NCBI GenBank assembly: GCA_018873245.2
Contig: JAEMBT020000005.1
Span: forward strand, 11,172,001-11,236,000
Direction: 5' to 3'
Length of the DNA: 64,000 bases
Origin: Archegozetes longisetosus
Taxonomy: Eukaryota > Arthropoda > Arachnida > Sarcoptiformes > Trhypochthoniidae
Part shown: one piece after another, positions 55,831 to 64,000 of the stretch
Position numbering within the stretch: the first letter of the stretch is position 1
Layout of the letters: each line of letters begins with the position of its first letter
The notes under the pieces: generated by a model
Seen by the model: only the letters and a program-made list of their open reading frames with translations
Told to the model about the DNA's origin: nothing
The model's database searches: none
Made by a program: the position numbers and the translations under genes

Positions 55831-56761
55831 TCCGAAAAAATAGGGAGATATACACTTATGTGTAAAGCATTAATGTCAAGTAATCGACTGTACCGTAAAA
55901 TCATAGTATTGACTCATTCAAAATTATTAAACCTTAACTTTAACAATCAATGACTTGAATCAGTAGATAAGATTTAATAAAATACAAATTAATAGTTCAC
56001 TAAGTATACTTTCACAATGTAAAGAAATTTTTAAACAAACTTATAAGTTAATAAATTTGAACCTATAAGTAATGAACAAAATATTAATCATTATAACTCT
56101 GATGATTTTTAGGGCTGTAGTACAGTCGATAGATGCTATCATTAAATGCTATACATGAAAGTATATATTTTAAATTTTTCAGACATTTGTTTCAGGCATA
56201 ATACTTTGAACAAAATTTGTAGTAAGTTGATATAATTAACATCTGTAGTCTCCACCATAATCAGCAATAATACTGGTAAGTTAATGATTTACGAAACCAT
56301 TAAAAAAATCTGGTTATGATTAATGCCAGTTTCGTTCTGAAAGTTATCAACAGTTTGAAGCCATTTTGGTTGAAATATAAATTTGCAATGCCTTCGTTAA
56401 ACGTGTCATTTAATATAGTATAGCTGTACCTGATTTTATATCGTCAGTGCTCTTTAGGTTCTAACTAGTGCTAGAAAAGCTTTTATGCTGTGGTAAATCA
56501 GAAATTCATGAAATAATGTTGAAATTATTTTGGTCTGTGACGTAAAACGTGAAATGAACACTATTTTGCGAAGTTTTATAATTGTATATTTATAATCGTG
56601 AAATGCTTTATTTAACGAAAATTAAAATATTTTAAAATTTATATTACTACAACAATTGAATATTAATAAATCTAATAAGAGTACTAAAAATTTAAAATAC
56701 TTGTTCCATTATTGTGATAAATTTAAAATAAAGGACATATCCTTGAAAATTTTCGAAAAAA
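55831..56761. other. Non-coding AT-rich stretch
   Basis: Nothing recognised. Confidence 0.4.
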
Positions 56762-58030
56762 ATTCAAAATGCTATAACTTATTTATTACTGAACAGAATT
56801 TAAAAAGTAATACATGTATTGAAAGAGTATTAGATAAGCTCTAGTTCAACGTAAAGTTTGGTCCATTATCTGCCGCTTTTCGAACATTAGTCTTCACTTT
56901 CTTCATGAGGTCAACTATCATTTCTGGACAAATTTCGCGCAACTTTTGTCTAATGCTAGTCTCCAAGTGATCTTCAGTCATTTTTATAAAGGTTAGACTT
57001 AAGGGGACTCCAAAACTTCTCGAATGGTCACAATTGGGAATCGTTTAGTGGGTTATGTGCGCATTCGACAAACTTTATGCCAAATTTATTCAGCATTGAG
57101 ATCGCGTTCCTTTCGTAATGAGCTCTTGCCAAGTTCGGCCAATAGACAAAATTGGCGTTCTCATTATATTTCTTTAGGAATGGAGCCAATCGCTTATCTA
57201 TTCTCTGTCTAAAATCAATTTTCGAATCAACGGCAGTTTTAGAGCAAAAATATGTGTATATCCTGTCAAACTCCTTTCCCTACATCAAAACTATTGATTA
57301 AAATTTCAATCCATTTATGGTTCAATTTGATAGCTTTACAGCCCGAATCGTCGGATCTTTTGAATGGTATACTATTCACTATATGACTAATTACATTATG
57401 AATAGATCGTCTTTTGAGTCGCATTTCAATTAAGTGCCTAAGGAGGAATGGCATTCCTTTTTGTTTGTTTTCATGAAATCGTCGAACAAGTTTCTTTTTC
57501 TGAAATCCATTTACCGGTTTTATGACTAGAACCGAGAGGCTTAATAATTTTTGCGTTCGATATTCTGAAACTACAAACTCATACGAATCGAACGCCATAA
57601 AGCTTATTGCGGCCGACGCTCTGATATTATTTTTCTAACTTTAGAATTTCATGCAAATTTTTAGTAATAATTCTTTATGTGAATCGCGCTTAACAAGAGA
57701 ATGATGTACTGTCAAAATTATTTTTGTCACTTGGGATATTACAAAGAATGAAAAATTGATCTAAATTTTTGTGTAGTTTCTACAAGTGTTAAAATTTGAA
57801 ATCAGGGGCCTCAATGTGAGATTTCAAGTCTTATTACCCATTTTTCTACCTAAGAGTCTGGCTGGGCTCGATAGAGAATTTCTAGTGTTCCTAACATGCT
57901 TTTCTAATTGCTCCACAACCTCTAAAAATTACTTACCTATGATGAATTTGTGTATTAAAATTGTTTAAAGAAAAACTGTTATCTTTGTCGCAAGAATTTT
58001 ATTCAGCGTACCAATAACATACAGTTACAA
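56762..58030 (-). mobile_element. Tc1/mariner-type element relic, fullest copy
   Basis: Minus-strand order of parts: an HTH-like segment (58030-57715, VVEQLEKHVRNTRNSL), an open stretch 57598-57266 that includes the GFQKKKLVRRFHENKQ region, then a DDE part (YWPNLARAHY, MLNKFGIKFVE, FEKFWSPLKSNLYKND). The typical Asp of the WPDLA motif is Asn here. Frames change several times, so it is dead. Pieces of the same family lie at 51405-52025 and 47203-47540. TIRs not identified. Confidence 0.65.
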
Positions 58031-58355
58031 AGTAAAACTGAGATATGACTATCTACACTGATTTTCTCTCCCATTATATAGCTTAGGTTTTCCACGTTTG
58101 TCTGATTTTAAACCCGAAGCAATACTTTTTTCGATTGTTTATTTGTACGAAAGTCAAATTGTTACCGTTAAATTATTGAAAATACTATCATGGGTCATAT
58201 TATTGAGAAAGACATTGCAGAAAGTGGTGCTGTAAATCATTATACTTTTTTAAGAGCTAATTACAGAAAGCGTTAGTGCTAAGCATATTCAAACTAATTA
58301 CTAAGATATATTAATATTTTATATTTGTTATATATATATTTGAGAGTACACCGAT
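58031..58355. other. Short AT-rich non-coding stretch
   Basis: Nothing recognised. Confidence 0.35.
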
Positions 58356-59424
58356 GCAGAGGTTTTATTTGAATTTCGTCGACTTGGTTCTAGAAAGTTC
58401 CAAATCAAAAATTTTTTGAAATCGAGTAAAGAAAATATTCTTATACTATTTGATGAGACAAACATTCTCTCAAATCCATTCATTAAAAAAAGTTATAGTT
58501 ATCTCACAATCCTTGGTGAAATATAGTTCTATAAATTTTAAGACTGAAAATTTAGATCTAGAAACTTCTTAATCTATCTTAAGAGCTTTACTATGAAATC
58601 TAGCGTTATATTTGACTTTCAAATCAATAAAACATTAAAAAAATTCAAATCTCATTCAATTTAAGTTAAAATAAATAACTTCATTATAAAATTTATTTAA
58701 TTATAGGCCAAAATAGTGTTAAAAATATATTAGACATCTCGTTACTTAATTAGTAAAACTCTTTCATCATATAAGGATATTTTCAGTAACTGCGTAGTTA
58801 TTAATATAGTGAAATGTGAGCATTTTTTTGTTCAATTGTCGAATTGAAGCAATAAATTGAAATAAAATTTTAATTAATAATTGTTCCGTATTATTTAAAT
58901 ATGTAAATCGAAAATAAATTTAAATATTATCGAAAGTCTTCATAAATGCTATTTAGAAAATTTCAGCAAATAATCGTATACTTATCGAAACTAGATTATC
59001 ATAATTCGTCAATTAGTTATGTAATTCAGTTAATCTTTTGTTCAATTTGTTAAAATTTAGTTAAATAATTATTTTTTTTGTCTTAAATAAAAGTTTCCTT
59101 CATAATAGTTTGATTTTAAAGGTTTTTAATTAATTTTTCTACATTTAAAACTTTCTAGATTTAAATTATTAGCTCGATTTCAATGCCCGATAGTTCTAAA
59201 TCAAAAAATCGGGTGCACAGAAATAAAGGAAAGAGATGATTTAGCACCGATTCAAATAATTATTTTAAAGTACCGAACATTTGAAGTTAAATAATATATT
59301 CACCTGAAAATTTCATGATTGCTGTTAGTCTACATGAGGCCCTAAACTTTGAGCTTGTTTTTCTCTTAATATAAGTTTTTCTATTTAGAACTTTCTAGAA
59401 CCAAGTCGACGATTTGTTCTCTGC
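58356..59424. mobile_element. 1.07-kb inverted-repeat element
   Basis: GCAGAG followed by TCGTCGACTTGGTTCTAGAA and AGTTC on the left (to about 58410) is mirrored on the right, ending at 59424. Arms are about 50-60 bp with small gaps near the tips. The middle is AT-rich and without coding capacity. No certain duplication. Class unknown. Confidence 0.65.
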
Positions 59425-60291
59425 TGAGTTCGAAAATTTAAACTTACACTCAGTTTTAAAGAAAATCAAAGTTTATTTATTAAAAGAAAGGTTTATACAA
59501 AATAAAAGATTTAAGTATTGAAAGGTTTGAATTCGAATATCCACTATTATTTTAAGTGTTGGTTACTCTCGGAGATCGCTTAGTCTTAAGAGTTGGGAAG
59601 TGAAATGTAAGAGTCTCTTCACTCCTTTATATAGGGCCAGGAGCTGTTGACGTATCATGGAAAATTTTTCTAGAAATATCTATTGCTGGTCACTAACTGA
59701 CTAACTACTAATTGTGGACACTTTGGTGACCTCGTTACTCTTTTAGAAAATTTTCTTTAGAATTCGCATTTGAAGAAAAGAGGATACAAACAACCCTGTC
59801 TTACATCCAGTGGTCAGTTTGTGCCCTTAGGCAACAATGATGGGTAAGAAAGTAGGGCATTGTTTAAATGACCTGAATACTGTGAGGTCGAAAACAAAGA
59901 TCTGTTTTTGATCTCACACCGAAAAAAATGTTATTCATAAGTCTTAAAAAATACTTTTGTGTGGATCAAAAACGGTTCGAAATAAATATTTTGTTAAGTC
60001 TTATAAGACATTTTAAAGGCTTGAAGCCATACGTATGTCTTAATATTTCCATATATTTGTAAATATATTTTAAGACTTACCTATGTCTTGAACTCTAGAT
60101 ATGTATATTATTGTATATGAATTCAAATCCTTCGAAAGAAGTTTAAAAATATTTTAAGATGCAAGAAATTTCTTTATTAGTAATTACAATCGCTTCATTT
60201 AAGACTAGATAATTACATTTTTATAAACATAAAAGCATTATATAATACGTTTAAATTTTAGAAATTTATCTAAAATATAAAGTGAATAACG

Positions 60292-60311
60292 AATTGAAAG
60301 CGCTTTCAATT
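60292..60311. repeat. Perfect 20-bp palindrome
   Basis: AATTGAAAGCGCTTTCAATT is its own reverse complement. Its core GAAAGCGCTTTC nearly recurs at the centre of the palindrome at 60706-60771. Confidence 0.85.
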
Positions 60312-60705
60312 GTTCTTCTAATTTATTCACTAATAACTTTAGATGGATATCTTTGACTTTCATTGTAAACCTTGAATACGACCACTTCATAGCCTTTCAA
60401 TACATATAAGAACATCAACAAAATCTTCGTATTTCAATGAGAAGGCACAATAACATATGAATACATAAAATAATCATTTATAGACTAAAGCTTTAATCAT
60501 ATCTGTTCCATCAAGTAGTACATCGCCATATATTGAGTCAACGTTTCTAACATACTGGAATAAAAGAATCAATAAATTGTTAAAAAATGTAAAAACTTTA
60601 CCCCTTTCTCTGTATTGAGATGAGGATATTATTCCAATAATTATTTGATACATATTTCTGTTTTTTATTCTCTTCAAAAGAAGTTGAGATTTGTATATAA
60701 TAGTA

Positions 60706-60771
60706 ATTCATATCACAGGCTGGTCTTCGAATGGAAGCGCTTTCAATCAAAGACCAGCCGATGATATGAAT
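60706..60771. repeat. 66-bp near-perfect palindrome without spacer
   Basis: Two 33-bp arms meet at GC|GC with no loop. Outer ATTCATATCA and GGCTGGTCTT pair exactly with the right arm; mismatches are few and lie at positions 11-12 and in the inner part. The centre reads GGAAGCGCTTTC, close to the palindrome at 60292. Confidence 0.85.
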
Positions 60772-61413
60772 ATCTTTCGATTCCCTAAAAATATAAAATA
60801 TTAATTAAAATTAGATAAGAGTTTATTAAAATTGGTTACCCGCCCAAATTTTTCTTCAGGCATTGAATAAATCTTAAAAACTGCCAAATGTTCTCAATTT
60901 TAATAATAAACTAGTTAATTAATAATTAAACACAAATATTTTCGTTACATTCAATTAACTAGACTTCTAGTAATGGCAGACATAAATGGGCGCGAATGTT
61001 ATATGGATTACTCATAAAAACATGTGTCATTCAAACGTTTATAATAAAATTATTTACAAAAGTTGAATTTTCAAAATAGTTTCCATGTGTGACATCTGGC
61101 CTTAAGTTTAAAATCAGAATAATGTATGTCTTTTTCCATTCAAACGTCATCCCCTAGAAAAAAATTTCTAACAGTGTACATCACCTGTTGAACAGAGATT
61201 TCAGATGTTTTAATCTTTTGTTTTTATAAAATAAACTGTTTTATAAGTTTCTCCGCAGTTTTAATCTAAATAAAATATTAAATATTAGATATTATTTGAA
61301 GCTCTGGATTGGAGAACTAAAAAATAAAATTCTGATAAAGTTTTATATTAATAATATTATTTTATAGTGATAAGACGCTATTCAATACGCTATACGACAC
61401 TTATTTCATAAAA

Positions 61414-63159
61414 ATGGTTACTACATCTTTAACAATACAACTGATAACAATTTCAATAATAATTTTACAACGAGAATACATGCATCAAATGATTAGTAGT
61501 CGAACGCAATGGTCTGATAAATATGACTACATTGTTATAGGTTCAGGTTCTGCAGGGGCTGTTGTGGCTATGAGATTAACTGAAGATCCGAATATTAATG
61601 TCTTACTACTAGAAGCCGGAGGACCACAAAGTATGACAACTGATATTCCTGGTAAGCAATCCATCGCTCAATATTTTAACTTTATAGGCGAAATTTTAAT
61701 TCAAAATCTTCAAAACAAAAGCCGCTCTCGAAACCTTGCATTTTATTCGAAGTCTCACTTCTTTAATAACAAAATATTTTTAAAAATAATATACTTGAAC
61801 AAAAGTTATCATTTTCTTCAGTATAGAAATGAGACAGAAAGCTTATAAAGTGGGGATACCTATTTCGAAATGGTGTATCATTCAACTAGAATTTCATGGT
61901 ATTCAGTTCAGTATGTTGATGCTATCAATCTTAAAAATATACTTCGTAAAAACTTAAATTTTGAATAGATGCATAGTTATATTCGAGAATTTAGAGAGGA
62001 TTTTAATATTTTACCATCAGAATCAAATTGACATGTTTTAAAAATTTTTTTATCAAAGCGTGCAGTCTTTAAGTTTCTCAATGTCGAGTAAATCTTTTAA
62101 GAAATTGGATAGGTCATAATCATGGACTAGATTTTATAAGCTTAAAATCGGAAGAAATGCAAACATCAAGAAATTTTCCGAAAGAGAACTTCAGATATTC
62201 ATAATATAAGTGAGAACTTGATATTAGAATAGAATTGATTTTTGAGTCAAATTGCCTTCAAACTTTCGGAAATATTAAAACTTTAATTGATAAGTTCAGG
62301 CACAGAGTTTGAACATTTCAGTTCTCTTTAGATGATTAAAGTCAGTTGAAAATAACTAAAACTCTTGATATTTATATTTTGATATTTTATCTTAATAAAA
62401 ATGAATTAGTGTTATAAGTGACTCAATATTTATAGATTTTAAAAATGGTTTATAATATTTATATATAAGGAATTTTTAACTTAAAATAGTCAATTTAACA
62501 CATTTCAGGACTGGGAGTATCATCAGTTGGCTCAATCTACGATTGGAAGTATAAAACAGTTCCACAAGAATCAATAGGCTTGGCATATATTGGTGGACGT
62601 TTATCTGAACCAAGAGGTAAAGTGATAGGCGGCACTTCCACAATAAATGGAATGCTTTATAATAGAGGAAACAGAAGAGATTTTAATGATTGGGCCAAAA
62701 CTTATGGTGCAAAAGATTGGAGTTATAATAAAGTGTTGCCCTATTTCACTAAATCCGAAAATAATAGCGACTCTAGAATTGTTAGAGAAAATCCCGGATA
62801 TCACGGAACTAGTGGACCGGTTGGTGTGTCTTCGCCACGATATATAGATCCTATACATACATTTTATCTGAAGGCAATAAATAAACTAGGCTTAAAAACT
62901 ATTGATGTAAACGGTGCTAAACAATTAGGGGTTGCTATTTTACAGTCGACTATTGAAGATGGTATCCGATGTAGTACTGGAAATGCTTATATCGATCCTA
63001 ATCCTCATCCGAAAAATTTGCATATTTTAACCAATGCTTTCGTCACAAAGATATTGTTCAACAAATCAAGTCATGGAGTATCTTCTAAAGGAGTTGAGTT
63101 TTTAAAAAATGGTTTAAAACATATCGTGAATGTGAATAAAGAAGTCATTCTTTCTGCGG
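61414..63159 (+). CDS. GMC oxidoreductase, first two exons
   Basis: FAD-dependent glucose-methanol-choline oxidoreductase (insect glucose dehydrogenase-like group), probably secreted or membrane-anchored. Exons 61414-61651 and 62509-63159 with a GT-AG intron at phase 1 code for 296 residues, about half of the usual 600. A hydrophobic start ([12 protein letters not shown]) is followed by the dinucleotide-binding motif [17 protein letters not shown] (residues 39-55) and LLLEAGG, then in exon 2 the GMC signature [18 protein letters not shown] and NDWA, and the region [14 protein letters not shown]. The second exon ends ILSAG with a donor GTAAAT at 63160. The substrate domain and the catalytic His are not in the window: no later exon was found up to 64000, so the gene continues beyond or is cut. 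Substrate unknown. Confidence 0.85.
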
Positions 63160-64000
63160 GTAAATAAATTTTTAACTTCTACATTTCTTTTTCTAAATCT
63201 AAAATTAACGAATATCTTCACATCATTTCAAAAAAATTTTGATTTTACGTTGTCTCAATTTTCAAAAGTATTTATGGAAATGAGTTCTCAGATAATCTAC
63301 AATCTTTGCATTTTTCTTAATTACAAATTCTGGCTTTCCTTTTATTCAGTAAATACAGGTATTTTTGGTTCAAATTTTCGATTTAAAGCTTTAAGTTCGC
63401 TGTATTATAAGTCTTAAAACTGACTAAATGTTTATGAAAGATATATTAATTTAATTTCATGTGAGGCGGTAACACTTTCATTATGATAGAATGTACGACT
63501 GGACTATGCCAAATGTGGGCGAATATGATACATGAGCTATACGCCATTCGATTCGTCTTGGCCATACGAGTCGATTGAGGTCATACTCTAGGTCAACCCG
63601 AAAATTCCACTTTAGGGTCCAATAAGTCGGACTTTGATCTGAGATTTATTAAAAGTAAGAACAAAGCAAACTATAGAAAATATTTGTATCAAAGGTAATT
63701 TTTATGATCAATTCCAGATAATCTTCACTTAAATTTCCTACCTTTAGATATAATAATAAATTTCGAGTTATCTGTTGATATTTTCTTTTGAACCTCACTT
63801 TTATAACGTCATTAATCTTAAGCTCTTATTTTGTGAAAATATCCCTATATTTTGTTTTGTGAAAGTGTAATTGTGATCTAGTAAATTATTCATGTTCATG
63901 AAAAGTTCTAGTTGAATGGTCTTAAAAGTGATCTTTATGCCGCAAATCTTCTGTTTGCGCTGTTTCATTTGTTGAATAGAGCTCAGATTTAAATTTGACT
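63160..64000. other. Probable intron or flank after GMC exon 2
   Basis: No GMC exon with the expected AG|...SPQLL-type start was seen, and no other gene. Possibly intron sequence that continues past the window. Confidence 0.4.

Larger units (their letters stand above)
59425..61413. other. Intergenic stretch upstream of the GMC gene
   Basis: Contains two palindromes (listed separately). A 67-codon minus-strand frame at 60677-60474 (ending DVLLDGTDMIKALVYK) shows no family motif and is not called as a gene. Otherwise AT-rich and empty. Confidence 0.4.

Noticed and set aside
60474-60677. 67-codon minus-strand frame as a small gene
   Set aside because: No start context, no family motif, and a palindrome lies just upstream; coding status cannot be supported.

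Overview
The window looks like a piece of an AT-rich arthropod nuclear genome, most likely an acariform mite or another chelicerate. Genes have short GT-AG introns. The host genes are chemosensory or secreted types: ionotropic-receptor-like genes, a 7TM gustatory receptor, a P2X channel (a family missing from many insects but known in ticks and mites), a secreted PAF-acetylhydrolase-like SGNH hydrolase and a GMC oxidoreductase. No bacterial operon, CRISPR array or rRNA was seen. Species assignment is inference only.

Layout. 1-5400: end of a hAT element, two facing ionotropic-receptor-like genes with matching introns (one carries a stop), a third receptor-like exon, then empty AT-rich DNA. 5400-8400: a DDE transposase scrap, an 80-bp mariner-type MITE and non-coding repeats. 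8390-16540: a palindromic repeat with a telomere-like core, then a broken Polinton/Maverick-type fossil (family-B DNA polymerase, FtsK/HerA-type packaging ATPase, an HExxH metallopeptidase-like gene). That fossil was later invaded by a nearly intact hAT transposon with a perfect 8-bp target duplication. 16900-19260: small inverted-repeat elements (Harbinger-like candidate, Merlin MITE, hAT deletion derivative). 19435-20195: the SGNH hydrolase gene. 20844-25395: two mariner copies, the second split by a Merlin element whose 379-bp ends contain 130-bp tandem repeats. 26027-28600: a piggyBac-type MITE and weak receptor-like and coiled-coil exons.

28600-36900: one LINE copy cut into four pieces by three DNA elements (TA-flanked element, Merlin with an almost intact transposase, and an unclassified element with near-identical 306-bp arms). 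36990-40240: more inverted-repeat elements, including a hAT MITE holding a TA-flanked MITE that holds another. 40240-44518: empty. 44519-47005: divergent P2X gene with a repeat in its intron. 47200-58030: three related Tc1/mariner-type pieces, a second Tc1-type relic, two tRNA-derived SINEs, a fold-back repeat, a hAT 3' end, the complete three-exon gustatory receptor gene and a decayed receptor relative. 58350-61400: a 1-kb inverted-repeat element and unusual palindromes. 61414-63159: first two exons of a GMC oxidoreductase that runs off or is lost beyond the window.

Much of the annotated sequence is transposon-derived, and several insertions can be dated relative to one another by nesting: the Merlin element is younger than its mariner host, three DNA elements are younger than the LINE, and the hAT is younger than the Polinton. 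Positions and motifs come from reading the sequence; family names rest on recognised motifs, not on a database search.
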